A stretch of 64,000 nt of DNA from Takakia lepidozioides (taxonomy: Eukaryota; Streptophyta; Takakiopsida; Takakiales; Takakiaceae). Below, piece by piece: positions 10,114-21,380 of the stretch. The first letter of the stretch is position 1; every line of letters begins with the position of its first letter. The notes beneath the pieces were generated by a model that saw only the letters and a list, made by a program, of their open reading frames with translations, had not been told where the DNA came from and made no database searches. The position numbers were made by a program, and so were the translations under genes. The DNA is taken from positions 75,370,907-75,434,906 of the forward strand of contig CM060733.1 of assembly GCA_030704615.1 (NCBI GenBank), in the 5' to 3' direction.

Positions 10114-11119
10114 TGTTAGAGGACTGTAGGGGACTTAGACACTTATACGGGATCTGTAGGGTATCCTTAAATTTTGCACAGACTGAGACCAACAGGAGCC
10201 TTAGGGGTGACAGCAGCGCACTGTAGAGGGGGGTTACACAGCCGTCACAGTCGTCACAGCCAACACAGCCGTCACAGTCCACACAGCCAACACAGCCAAC
10301 ACAGCCCGTCACAGTCGTCACAGCCGACACAGCCGACACAGTCGACACAGCCGACACAGCCGACACAGCCGACACAGCCCGGCACAGCCACACAGCCAGT
10401 CACAGCCCGACACAGCCAAACACAGTCGCACAGCCAGTCACAGCCCGTCACAGTTTCACACAGCCAGTCACAGCTTGACACAGCTGTCACGATCATAGGG
10501 AACGAAGAGTAGGACAGGGAACGACTCTGGGGAACAACACCTGCGAAGGGAACATGTTAGTTCACAAACGACGGTTAGTGAGGGAAACGGTTAGAACTGC
10601 GGATAGGAAGATAAAAGGGAAACGGGGAAGGAAGGGGGATTTTATCATTATTCAGAGGGGGACTTCTTAGTCAGGCTGGAGCGGAGATCGGAAGCAAAAG
10701 ATGGAGAGCACGGTGAAGGAGGAAAGAGGATTAGTAGATGCTTGTTATATGCAAAGCTGTAGTGATATTGTAGAGCAGATTAGAGACATAATGGCTTCGG
10801 CCTGATACCTGATAAATCATAATCTGAACTTATACGATACAATCACACTGTGTAGAGAGATCTGAGTGAAGCTGTGGATTGAATGGATGAGTGAAGGAAC
10901 CGATAGATTGATGAAGCAAACTGATATTTAATTATCAATGGTAAGATAGCTAAGATGAATGGTAGATAGCTAAGATGAATGCAAACACCCCCATGATACA
11001 CTAGCTGTAGGTCATGACTGATTGTTCTGCGCGGGCTGAGTACTTAGAGATTTCCAACTTCTATCTTGGAGTTTCCGCCTCGGATAGCGAAGGGATGGGT
11101 GAGTAAAAGCCGCGCGACA
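10114..11119 (+). repeat. 5' LTR of element B
   Basis: Starts TGTTAGAGGACTG and ends CGCGCGACA. It matches the LTR at 18358-19442. The U3 part contains a CACAGCC/CACAGTC array (10230-10490). The ATG of ORF1 is at 11013. A two-base deletion near 11060, relative to the 3' LTR, breaks ORF1 in this copy. Confidence 0.9.
10230..10490 (+). repeat. CACAGCC short tandem array in U3
   Basis: Reiterations of about 9-10 bp, 'cacagccga', 'cacagtcgt' and 'cacagccaa'. The array is longer in the 3' LTR, showing length change since insertion. Reading frames through it are artefacts of the repeat. Confidence 0.9.
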
Positions 11120-11705
11120 TTTGGCGACCATACTGGGGAACTGGGACATGAACAACCAGATGTGACAGGCATCTGGTGGGATCATGGTGGTTGGACCATT
11201 AAAGAATTTGAAGTGAATCAAATTCCCTGTGGAACGAAGGAAGAAGATTGTCCAAACATTCTTTCAAAGGTTCTTGGAATTGCCAGACGGTTGTAAAGAA
11301 AATATTCTTAAACGAGTGCATGATGCTGATCCAGAATGGGGTCTGGAGAAAGGAGTGATAAAGATTTATCAGGTAGCCTGTAGAGGAAGAGCACGTTGGT
11401 TACCAACATTGGTTTATGTGATAGCATTGCTATCCATTAAACGAGTAGAGTTTGAAGGCTGGGAAGAAAGAAAGGTGAATGTTTATACTCATATGCATGA
11501 AGAGCTTGTACTGGTAAAGAATTGGATTCCAAAGGATATTTTGTGGATCAAACTCACACCAAGAACAGCTTTTCAGACTTGTTTGCCATATGGTTATATG
11601 GTAACGGAGACTTCAAGTATAGCCAAGGGTGCATTGAAGCTTGAAAGAAACCCAGGCATATACGAGAGATATTACAGAAGAGAGTTTTGGTTATTGCCAC
11701 ATTAA
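11013..11705 (+). pseudogene. pre-gag ORF1 of element B, frameshifted
   Basis: A protein of unknown function encoded between the LTR and gag. The start ATG at 11013 (MTDCSARAEYLEI) is inside the LTR. The frame then crosses the LTR end and the PBS, where the bases are read as FGDHTGE. In this copy it is broken by the two-base deletion near 11060 and again near 11230-11250. The C-terminal part (11229-11705) is open and ends 'REFWLLPH'. The intact equivalent is in element E (44766-45461). There are no recognised domains; it is Trp-rich and probably globular. Confidence 0.7.
11120..11138 (+). promoter_or_regulatory. primer-binding site of element B
   Basis: TTTGGCGACCATACTGGGG follows the LTR end directly. 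It ends in TGG...-type complementarity expected for a tRNA 3' CCA and resembles the site used by Ogre-like elements, for which tRNA-Arg is reported. The tRNA identity was not checked here. Confidence 0.7.
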
Positions 11706-11725
11706 AAAGAAATGAAACATGGGAC

Positions 11726-13694
11726 ATGAGTGATGAAAGAGAAGCTAGACGACAGAGATATTCAGCAAAAAGAGAAAGCTATCTGAAAGCTAATTATCCA
11801 TATCTTTGGGAGAGAGGAATAGACATAGGGGAATCATCTGGACCTCTCACACCATCAAGATCAAAGAGTGCATCACCTATACCGGAAGAACTAGAGTTGG
11901 ATGCCACTCCTTCTGTTTCTTTGCAAGAAATTAAGGGAATTGGTACAGGAAGAAGATCAATCACGAGGTGAAAGATCTGAGGTACATCCTTGGATAAAAG
12001 ACTTGACAGAAATCTTTGATAAGAGTTGGCATGGAACACCAAAAGCAGGAACTCCAGTTTCTGAAGCAGAAGATGAAGAAGGAGAAGAGGATGTGGCAGA
12101 GCCAACGGAGAGTTCAGACTCTCCAACACCATTACAGTTGAGTTACATGAGTGAAGAAGAAACCCAAGGGCAGAACTTGGAGGATGAAAACAGAGAGAAG
12201 AAATTGAAGAGGAAGAATATGAAGAAGTAGACCCAACAGCTGAGGTTGAGACTACAACCAGGACATCCCAACCCGTTGGACCTGGATCAAGTGGAGCACT
12301 TGGATCACAGGCCAACGAAGGTGTCGGCTCAGGGGGATCAGGCGGGCTGCCTGGATCTGGCTCTGGGGGACAGGGAGTGTGGGAAGTAGTGCAACTGAAG
12401 CTGGGAATACTGTGAATATCGTGGGGCCAGAAGCAAGGAGTGCTCAAGGGCCACCACTTGGTGGAAGATCCACCACAAAAACAACAGGTCCAGAAGGACC
12501 ACACAGCAAGGGTGCCAGCACCTGTCAGTGGGCAGAAGGTAGGGCCACAGATGGCGTTACAACCAACACGGGCAAAACCACCCTTTCCAATATATTCAGG
12601 AAAAGGGGATCCCGATGTACACATTAGCCAATTTGAGCACATGTGTATAGTGAACAATGAGAATGGCGATGATGCCAAGATGAGACTGTTTCCTTGTTCA
12701 CTTATCAAGAAAGCAAGTGAATGGTATGCAAGATTCCCTGATAATCATTTCCTAACCTGGAATGGCTTGAATACAGCATTTCGAAATAGGTTCAGGACAA
12801 GTAAAACTGAGGATGAAGTGTATGGAAGTTTACAACAGCTGAAGCAAAGAAGCATGAAACTGTTGAAGAGTATATGGAGAAGATGGAATTGATGATGAAA
12901 AAGCTGGCTGCAGTACCAGCGCCCGGTTTACAGAAGACTTGGTTTGTGAGTGGACTAAGACCAGAGTTGCAAAGAAAGTGGATATGTTACCCCATAATAC
13001 AGTGGAGGAGCATTTGAAACTGCGAACAGAATTGAGCAATTGGGAATGCTCAGGAGAGAGAAAAAGAAGATGAGGACTCTGAGGATGAGTCAGATGAAGA
13101 AGAAGAGCAAGAACTAAAAAGAAAGAGTAAGAGAAAGGAGAAGTTGAAGAGGGATAACTATGAAAAAAATTGGAAGAAATCTTGAAGAAGTATGCCACAG
13201 AGGCTGCAACACATTGGAGGAAGGGTGTATGGTGTGCAAAGTGCCAGAATGAAGGCCATACCACCACAGAATGCCACATGAAGGAGAAACACTGTACTAT
13301 CTGTAAAATGGATAACCATTCTACTGAGAATTGTTACTACAACAGAAGGACAGCTGCAAGAGAACCTAGGCAAGTAAGGGTGCATCAGGTGCAGCCCCAG
13401 CCAAGAAGAAACAATGATCAGGACCACTATGGTAGGTCTGGTGGTTATAACAATGGCATGGAAGGGAGAGGTAATTCAAGAGGGAATTACCAAGGAAATT
13501 CCAGAGGCAACTATCAGGGTAATCCAAGGGGGAATTACCAGCCCGGGAATCAGGATTATAGAAATAATCCAAGAACAGACCAAGGGCGAGGACCCAATGG
13601 TGAAGAGCTATGTTACTATTGTAATCAGCCAGGACATCGCAAGGCAGCCTGTTCATTCTGGATAAGACACCAGAATGAGATGAGAGCCCTGTGA
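11726..13694 (+). pseudogene. gag: gag with three zinc knuckles (element B)
   Basis: Structural protein of the retrotransposon particle. It starts MSDEREARRQRYSAKRESY at 11726. An acidic region follows (11901-12230), then the retrotransposon gag core (12440-12892, with 'FEHMCIVNNENGDDAKMRLF' and 'ASEWYARFP'). A nucleocapsid segment (13170-13694) holds CX2CX4HX4C knuckles at CAKCQNEGHTTTEC, CTICKMDNHSTENC and CYYCNQPGHRKAAC. The first two are adjacent; a run of RGNYQGN repeats separates them from the third. Frameshifts lie near 11930, 12230-12440, 12850 and 13010-13170. Confidence 0.85.
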
Positions 13695-13950
13695 ATGAGG
13701 GCCCAGTGGTGGCAGCTCACATGGTTAGGCCATGTGTTGTACCAGAAGTAAGTACAATGATAGTAACAAGAAGTAAAGCCAAACTAATACCTCCAGTAGA
13801 AGAGGAAGAAGATGAGACTGGAAGTGGCAATGATATGCCTGAATGAAGAGACTTGGAAAGATGAGAAGGAACTGCACAAGGAAGTGGCAGATACTATAAG
13901 GGAAATGCAAAAGAGTACTGATATTCCTGTGGCAGATTCCTCTGATTCGG

Positions 13951-14457
13951 ATGGAGAAAAAGAAGGGAGTGAGGAAGAAAGGAAAAAAGAAGATGCAGAC
14001 ATGCAAAGTAATGAAGAGACTTTGGCTGAGTAATATGTCAGACCAAAGCAGAAATTACCATTGGACAGCTATTAGCTGTGCACCTTATTGTAGGCACAGG
14101 CTGTATCAGGCAATCAATCGAATTGCCCAAGAGACAGGAAACACAGACCTGAACAGCAAGGTGACCAGTTATAATGTGAAGCCGGAAGGGCGAGAACCAG
14201 TCATGGACTTTGATGATTCTATGCCAGTAATCCAATTGAGAATTGGAAGCACAGAACTAACTGATGTACTGATAGATGGTGGTTCTGGAGTAAATATCAT
14301 GACAGACCAATTAAGGAAGAAGCTTGGTCTAAGTAACATGAAACCAGCCCCATTTACAGTAACAATGGCAGATCAAAGAAGTGTACAGCCATTGGGATTA
14401 ATAAGAGGAGTTAAGATACAGATACAGAAAATGATCTTTATGATCACACTGTATTAA
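13951..14457 (+). pseudogene. aspartic protease (element B)
   Basis: Contains 'DVLIDGGSGVNIM', the flap-side aspartic protease motif (DGGS instead of DSGA/DTGA, as in some plant gypsy elements), about 110 residues into the segment. The sequence 'KPAPFTVTMADQRSVQPLG' follows. The frame ends early at 14457 compared with element E, which continues into 'SLLLGRPWL'. It would process the Gag-Pol precursor if intact. Confidence 0.75.
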
Positions 14458-14963
14458 AATGGATGAAGTCATGGAGGCTTACTCCTTATTATTGGGACGT
14501 CCGTGGCTGAAACAGGCCAGGGTATTCCATGACTGGAATTCTCAGTTACTAAACCGTGCATAATGGGATACACGAGATACAAATTACCACAAAGAAATCT
14601 AGTAGATTACCTGCTACAAGAAGACCTCGAGGAGTCAGAGAGTATGACTGGAGAGGAGGACTGGATGAGGAGCAGGAAGCTACCCTATTTGCTGCACACC
14701 CAGAGTGGGAGCAGGTTGCAGAGATGCGGCTGGAAAGCCTAAGTTGTTTGAGAGGTATCTGCTGTGGTGTAGTGACAGCAACACCAACTGAAGAGGAAAC
14801 CAGCATTTACCCATCACATTTCTATGAAGAAGAGAAGGAGAAATAGAAATCCTAGAAGAACCAGCCACTGTGAGCTTACAGGATGAAGTGGTGACTGGTT
14901 GGAATCAATCACAGCTGATGAGCAGGTGAGAGAAGTAAATGTGGAACTCAGGAGGAACCGAGG

Positions 14964-16240
14964 ATGGTGAAAGTAGGAGCTGATTTGGAGCCGGAATTCT
15001 TCGAAGAAGCTAAAAGCTTGTTCATCAAATACAGAGATGTATTTGCTTGGAGCTATGAGGATCTAAAAGGGATACCACCTGAAGTCTGTCAGCATAAGAT
15101 TGAACTGGAACCAGGGTCAGTACCAATCAAGCAGGCGAGGTATAGAATGAATCCCAACTACGCACAGAAGGTTGGAGAAGAGATAAAGAAGTTGGCTGAG
15201 GCTAAGTTTATATACCCAATAGAGTATACAACTTGGTTGTCACCCATTGTTATAGTTCCCAAGAAGAATGGCAAACTAAGAGTATGTGTGAACTATAAGA
15301 AGCTGAATGCTTGTACGAAGAAAGATCCTTTCCCTTTGCCATTCACAGAAGCAGTATTAGACACTGTGGCAGGCCATGAGATGTACTCATTCATGGATGG
15401 CTTCAGTGGTTATAATCAAGTGCAAGTGGCAGAAGAAGACCAAGGGAAAACAGCTTTCATCACAGACTGGGGGGCTTATGCATACAAAGTCATGCCCTTT
15501 GGACTTTGTAATGCACCAGCGACCTTTCAGAGAGTGATAAGTGAATCTTTTCATGAGTATCTGGATGATTTCATGCAGGTATTCTTGGATGATTTCAGTG
15601 TGTACAGCTCTAAGAATGAGCACTTGCATAAATTGGAGTTATGTTTGGCCAGATGCAGGATGAGAGGTCTGGGCCTGAATCCAGAGAAGTGTACTTTCTG
15701 TGTGAACTCAGGGGTGCTTCTGGGACACATTGTGTGTAAGAAGGGACTCCTTGTGGATCCCAGGAAGACAGAGTCCATTAAAGCCTCTCCACCACCAGTG
15801 AATGTTAAAGTCTAAGGAGATTCCTTGGGCAAACCAGTTATTACAGAAGATTTGTCAAAAGGTATGCACAAATAGCACCATTGAGCAAGCTTCTGAAGAA
15901 AGATGCAGTGTTTGCCTGGACAGCTGAATGTCAACAGGCGTTTGAGGAACTTACACTGTCAGTAACAACTACACCTGTGCTGATTAACCCTCACTGGCAT
16001 GTAGTATTTCATGTTCACTGCGATGCATCAGGAGAAGCGTTGGGCGGTGTTAGCCCAGAATGTTACAGGGAATATAGATTCACCTGTGTACTATGCTAGC
16101 CGGTTGATGAACAGTGCTGAGAGGAACTATAGTACAACGGAAAGAGAAGCATTGGCAATGATTTATGCAGTGAATTCAGGCATTACCTATTGGGAAGAAA
16201 GTTTATGTTTTATGTGGATCACCAGGCTCTGATATATCTG
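14964..16240 (+). pseudogene. pol: reverse transcriptase and RNase H start (element B)
   Basis: The open part 14964-15815 holds the RT core. It includes 'EYTTWLSPIVIVPKKNGKLR', 'YSFMDGFSGYNQVQ' (first Asp), 'MPFGLCNAPATFQRV' and the catalytic 'FLDDFSVYS' box. A frameshift near 15815 separates the thumb ('YYRRFVKRYAQIAPLSKLLK'), and RNase H begins at about 16005 with 'HCDASGEALG'. RNase H continues through 'YSTTEREALAMIYA' after another frame change near 16050. Order and motifs are typical of Ty3/gypsy. Confidence 0.9.
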
Positions 16241-17295
16241 GTGAACAAACCTTTGATAAGTGGAAGGATAGCGAGGTGGTTAATAATCTTGCATGAGTTT
16301 GAGTTCGAGGTTATTTACAAGCCTGGCCGTTTGCATCTTGTGGCAGATCATTTGTCACGACTAACAACAGGAGAGGCCGCCACAGGAGTGGACGATCAGT
16401 TACCTGATGCGAGTTTATTTGTAATGGAGGTGCAAGGAAGTGCAGATGAATGGTTAGATTGGCAGTGGCCAATCAGATACTACCTTGCTCATGGTCAGTG
16501 CCCACCTAGTTATGGTAAGGAGCAGAGGAAGAGAATTGCTATCAAAGCTTTACCTTATACTATGGTAGGAAGCAGAATGTATAAGTTAGGACCTGATGGA
16601 GTACTAAAACGATGCTTGTACCACCATGAAGTAAATAAAGTCTTGGAGGAAGTTCATAAAGGAGTGGCTGGAGGTCATTTTGGAGAAGAGACTACCAGTA
16701 GAAGATACTACTCGCAGGATACTGGTGGCCTACTTTGTTCAAAGATGTACACGAGTATTGTCAGAAGTGTGATGAATGTCAGAGGCTAGGACCTTTGCAG
16801 ATCTGGAAGGATGGCCTTGCATCCTACAATGCCTACGGAACATTTCAGAATGGGGACTAGACTTTGTTGGACCAATTAATCCACCATCCAAGAATACACG
16901 AAACAGGTACATAATTACAGCCACTGATTATACTACAAAGTGGGTGGAAGCTAAAGCTTTGAGGGACAACACAGCCAAGTCCACAGCAAGGTTCCTGTAC
17001 GAGAACATACTTAACGATTTGGCTGTCCCTTAGAATTTATCAGTGATCAAGGAAGTCACTTCATGAATGAGACCATTGAGTTTTGACTAAAGAGTTTATG
17101 ATTGTGCATAGAAAGAGTACAACATATTACCCACAGGGTAATGGGCAGGCAGAGGCTACCAACAAAATACTATGTACTATCTTGGCTAAGATAGTCAATG
17201 CAAACAGAACGGATTGGGATACAAAGCTGCTGACAGCTTTGTGGTCATACAGACTTCATATAAAGTCACCACTAAGTATACACCATTCCAATTAG
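16190..17295 (+). pseudogene. RNase H end and integrase core (element B)
   Basis: 16190-16420 completes RNase H ('FYVDHQALIYLVNK' and 'LVADHLSRL'). The integrase HHCC finger starts near 16620 ('HHEVNKVLEEVHKG'). The catalytic core lies at 16776-17295: first Asp in 'LDFVGPINPPSKNTRNRY', second in '[13 protein letters not shown]', and the Glu in '[14 protein letters not shown]'. Frameshifts lie near 16770, 17030 and 17075. DDE geometry is preserved in pieces only. Confidence 0.88.
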
Positions 17296-18319
17296 TTTAT
17301 GGTATGGAAGCCTTACTTCCAGTGGAATTCCTGTTACCTACCATGAGAACGGAGTGGGGAAAAAGAATGGAATTGCAAGACTCCATCAAGGTCAGGAAAC
17401 ATGAATTATACCATGTGGAAGAAGTACGTGCTGATGCAGCTGATAATATGACCAGAATTCAGATGAAGCGAAAGGAACAGTTTGATGAAGGCAAGTTAAA
17501 GACTTTTAAGACGGGGGATTTGGTTCTATGGTTGCAGAAGAAAGAAAGATTCAAGCTTCTAAGCTTAAATCACCGTGGAAAGGACCTTATGTCATACAAA
17601 AGATGTATGATAACAACACCGCCATGTTACAAACCATTAACAAAGAAATGCTGGGAAGAGTCAATGCAAATAAGTTGAAGGGGTACAGTGGTATCCATGA
17701 CAAACCCCTGCAGCATGATTTGCATGTTGAACCGCAAGAGCAGTCACGGGCTGCCCCAGTGTTACGAACGGAGTATGGAACACTTGTCGCTAGGCCCAGC
17801 ATATATGACCAGGGCGGGCAAAACAAACGTGACACAGCCAACCACAGCCCTCACGACGTGACACAGCCACCACAGCCATCACGACGTGACACAGCCTATC
17901 ACAGCAGCCTATCACAGGACACACAGCCTATCACAGCGTGCATCACAGCCTATCACAGTGTAACACAGTATGACACAGCCTGTCACAGCTCAACACAGCC
18001 TACTAAAGTTACACCATCCAAAGAATCAGTGACAAGTGGACACATAATAACTTTAGGAAAATGGATGACGGAAGAGGAAACGGAAATTACTTTAAAAATA
18101 GACACGTGGAGGTCAGGGCGCAACATTTGGAGAAGGGGGTCTCCTATGCCGGAAAGGTTACCTCGATATCAGCCTCCAGAGGGCCTCAATTATCCAGGTA
18201 GTGATCAACCATCTCCGTCAACCAGAGACAGACCTCAGGCTCGTACACACAGTCCGCCACGAAACTCTCAACATCAACAAGGTGCTCACTCACAAAGGTT
18301 TGCTACTCGGAAACAGTAA
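17214..18319 (+). pseudogene. integrase C-terminus and variable tail (element B)
   Basis: After '[17 protein letters not shown]' the barrel region 'FKTGDLVLW' to 'SPWKGPYVIQKMYD' is followed by 'NKLKGYSGIHDKPLQHD' and a CACAGCC-encoded linker (17830-18000). The last 60 residues are basic and Ser/Pro/Arg-rich ('RRGSPMPERLPRYQPPEG'), ending at a TAA at 18317-18319 just before the polypurine tract. Elements C and D share this final tail but not the linker. Element A and fragment F carry a zinc-knuckle extension instead. There is one frame change near 17560. Confidence 0.8.
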
Positions 18320-18337
18320 ACCGTGAGGACACGGCTT

Positions 18338-18354
18338 TTTGAGGAGGGAAGGGG
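18338..18354 (+). promoter_or_regulatory. polypurine tract of element B
   Basis: 'tttgaggagggaagggg' ends three bases before the 3' LTR, the expected plus-strand priming site. Confidence 0.85.
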
Positions 18355-18357
18355 TAA

Positions 18358-19442
18358 TGTTAGAGGACTGTAGGGGACTTAGACACTTATACGGGATCTG
18401 TAGGGTATCCTTAAATTTTGCACAGACTGAGACCAACAGGAGCCTTAGGGGTGACAGCAGCGCACTGTAGAGGGGGTTACACAGTCGTCACAGTCGTCAC
18501 AGCCAGCCGTCACAGTCCACACAGCCAACACAGCCAACACAGCCCGTCACAGTCGTCACAGTCGTCACAGCCAACACAGCCGTCACAGTCCACACAGCCA
18601 ACACAGCCAACACAGCCCGTCACAGTCGTCACAGTCGTCACAGCCGACACAGCCAACACAGTCGACACAGCCAACATAGCCGACACAGCCGACACAGCCC
18701 GGCACAGCCACACAGCCAGTCAGCCGACACAGCCAAACACAGTCGCACAGCCAGTCACAGCCCGTCACAGTTTCACACAGCCAGTCACAGCTTGACACAG
18801 CTGTCACGATCATAGGGAACGAAGAGTAGGACAGGGAACGACTCTGGGGAACAACACCTGCGAAGGGAACATGTTAGTTCACAAACGACGGTTAGTGAGG
18901 GAAACGGTTAGAACTGCGGATAGGAAGATAAAAGGGAAAACGGGGAAGGAAGGGGGGATTTTTATCATTCTTCAGAGGGGGACTTCTTAGTCAGGCTGGA
19001 GCGGAGATCGGAAGCAAAAGATGGAGAGCACGGTGAAGGAGGAAAGAGGATTAGTAGATGCTTGTTATATGCAAAGCTGTAGTGATATTGTAGAGCAGAT
19101 TAGAGACATAATGGCTTCGGCCTGATACCTGATAAATCATAATCTGATACTTATACGATACAATCACATTGTGTAGAGAGATCTGAGTGAAGCTGTGGAT
19201 TGAATGGATGAGTGAAGGAAACCGATAGATTGATGAAGCAAACTGATATTTAATTATCAATGGTAAGGTAGCTAAGATGAATGCGGAAAGGGAAACAAAT
19301 AGGAAACACCCCCATGATACACTAGCTGTAGGTCATGACTGATTGTTCTGCGCGGGCTGAGTACTTAGAGATTTCCAACTCTTCTATCTTGGAGTTTCCG
19401 CCTCGGATAGCGAAGGGATGGGTGAGTAAAAGCCGCGCGACA
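18358..19442 (+). repeat. 3' LTR of element B
   Basis: TGTTAGAGGACTG...CGCGCGACA, 1085 bp. It has the longer CACAGCC array (18475-18810) and retains the ORF1 start region in an open frame. Confidence 0.9.
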
Positions 19443-19447
19443 ACTCC
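19443..19447 (+). repeat. target site duplication ACTCC, right copy
   Basis: Identical to 10109-10113. Confidence 0.9.
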
Positions 19448-19883
19448 CAGCCTTCAAACTCCACTCGTTTAATGGATAGCAACGCTATCACATAAACCAG
19501 CGTTGGTAACCAACTTGCTCTCCTTCTATAGGCCACTTGATAAATCTTTATCACTCCTTTCTCCAAACCCCACTTAGGATCTGCATCGTGTACTCTCTTA
19601 AGAATGTTTTCTTTGCAACCATCTGGCAATTCCAAAAATCTCTGAAAGAATTGCTTGGACAACCTTTTTTTCTCAGTTCCACCATATTCTCTTTAATTCT
19701 CCAACCACCATGATCCCACCAGATGCCTGTCACATCTGGTTGTTCTTGACCCAGTTCCCCAGTATGGTCGCCAAATGTCGAGCGGCTTTTACTCACCCAT
19801 CCCTTCGCTATCTGAGGTGGGAACTCCAAGATAGAAGAGTTGGATATCTCTAAGCACCCAGCCCAGCTCAGAACAATCAGTCA
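19443..19883 (-). pseudogene. pre-gag ORF1, 5' part (element A)
   Basis: Minus-strand ORF1 of element A in two frames (19829-19551 and 19662-19384, the latter running into B). It contains 'WVSKSRSTFGDHTGELGQE' across the LTR/PBS boundary. An indel in the LTR-encoded start region and a frame change near 19670 break it. It joins to 10113 once element B is removed. Confidence 0.7.
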
Positions 19884-20787
19884 TGACCTACAGCTAGTGA
19901 ATCATGGTTGTGCTTCCTATTTGTATTTCTTCTTGTCTTCATATTAGCAAGTTACCTTACTATGTATACTGAAGCATCAGATTGCTTCAGTATCTATTAG
20001 GTTCCATTCACTCATCCATTCATTCCACAACTTCACTCAAGTCTCTCTACACAGTGTGATTGTATCGAATAAGTATCAGATTAAGATTTATCAAGTATCA
20101 AGCCGAAGCCATGGTGTCTCTAATCTGCTCTACAATATCACTACAGCTTTGCGTGTAACGAACATCTACTGATCATCTCTCCTCCTTCACCGTGCTCTCC
20201 ATCCTTGCTCCCGTTCCTGCTCTCTCCCCCATCTCCTCCCGTGTATGACCAAGAAGTGCTCCCTGTGAAGTGTCCCCCATGATGCTTGCTCTGCCTATTT
20301 TATCTACAAGCTGTTCTAACCGCCTAACTAACTAACTGTCACCTAAGAAGTAAACACGTTCCCTCTGCAGATGTCGTTCCCACACAATCGTTCCCTGCCA
20401 ATGATAACTGTTTCCTATGTACGCTATGACGGGCTATGCCAAACTGTGTGGGCTGTGACTGTGCCGAGTTGTGACTGGCTGTGTCGGACTGTGTCGGGCT
20501 GTAACTGGCTGTGTGAAACTGTGCGAAGTTGTGTCGGTCTGTGATAGACTGTGACTAACTGTGATAGGCTGGGATTGACTGTGACAGAATGTGTAAGGCT
20601 GTGTATGGCTGTGATACACTATGATAGGCTGTGTACGACTGTGTAAGACTGTGACTGAGTGTGTAAGCTTGTCTACCACCCCTAAGGCCTCTGTTGATCT
20701 AAGTCTACCATCCGTAAGTCTGCGCAAAAATTAAGGGTACCCCACAGAACCCATAAAAGTGTCTAAGTTCCAGACAGCCCTCTAACA
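19776..20787 (-). repeat. 5' LTR of element A
   Basis: On the minus strand it starts TGTTAGAGGGCTG and ends CGCTCGACA, followed by the PBS (TTTGGCGACCATACTGGGG) at 19757-19775. A CACAGCC-type array occupies about 20420-20680. It is 1012 bp. Confidence 0.88.
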
Positions 20788-21089
20788 GTTGCCTCCTGAT
20801 TTCGTGAGGCACCTCCCTTCGCTCTCTTATTTCATTGAAAGACCATTTTTTGCTTCTGCTGGTATTGACATTCTTAAAGTGGATTTGTTCTTACTGCAAG
20901 ATGCCAGTAGAGTATGACTTTAGGCGTTAGCCGAGTTTCATCATGTGTAGATGGACGTAGGAAGACATTTTGTACATTGAGGTGGCTTCCTCCACCGAGT
21001 ATATATATACAAATGCATTGATGTGTATTTGGGTGCACTTTTTCATGCTATATTCAAGGGAGTTTGGGTGGATGCTATATGTGAATTAG
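20788..21089. other. unassigned sequence, TATA-like run
   Basis: No coding evidence. 'gtatatatatac' at about 20999-21010 could be a TATA element for the plus-strand gene fragment that follows, but this is weak. Confidence 0.3.
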
Positions 21090-21380
21090 GGTATTTTGAA
21101 TTATATAGTGCCTCCTTCATGTGGTGAAGCAATGTATGTATTCCCCTTGTGTGTATAATGTGTACTTTGGGTTTTACCCCGTATGATAATGAACAGCACC
21201 ATGTATGGAAACTGATAATGACATGGTTGTTTTTGGCATCTTAGGATGTCGGCCACAACCCCACGACGTTAATTCACGAAGTTCATGATCTTGTCATGAA
21301 CCGGGATTTTGTTCCTTCGGAGGGGGGTGCGTGTCAAAGGGACCCAACCCCGTCTGACATGGCGGCCTCCGATGATGAAT
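21090..21380 (+). repeat. segment shared with 50075-50364
   Basis: About 290 bp nearly identical in order and sequence to the intron and following exon start at 50075-50364. It begins 'gtattttgaattatatagtg' and includes the acceptor 'atcttag' and the coding words for 'NRDFVPSEGGA'. Sequence on either side differs. Confidence 0.85.

Larger units (their letters stand above)
10114..19442 (+). mobile_element. Ty3/gypsy element B, complete layout, nested in A
   Basis: An LTR retrotransposon of 9329 bp. The order is LTR, PBS, ORF1, gag with three zinc knuckles, protease, reverse transcriptase, RNase H, integrase, C-terminal tail, polypurine tract, LTR. The protease-RT-RNase H-integrase order defines Ty3/gypsy. 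An extra ORF before gag, together with the PBS sequence, recalls the Tat/Ogre group, but that is inference. The LTRs differ in length (1006 and 1085 bp) and by small indels, and every ORF carries frameshifts, so the copy is old and inactive. Confidence 0.9.
6863..20787 (-). mobile_element. Ty3/gypsy element A, deleted, interrupted by element B
   Basis: A minus-strand member of the local gypsy family. Its 5' LTR is at 19776-20787. The body continues from 19775 to 19443, then resumes at 10113 after the nested element B. It contains the pre-gag ORF, a gag N-terminus joined directly to integrase by an internal deletion, and a long C-terminal extension. No 3' LTR was found on the low-coordinate side, so the left limit is set at the end of the last related reading frame. 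The copy cannot transpose on its own. Confidence 0.75.

Noticed and set aside
10046-10512. Cys/Val-rich and Gln/Ser-rich ORFs in the LTR arrays (also 18418-18813 and 20434-20727)
   Set aside because: They are translations of the CACAGCC array in several frames and differ between LTR copies of one element.
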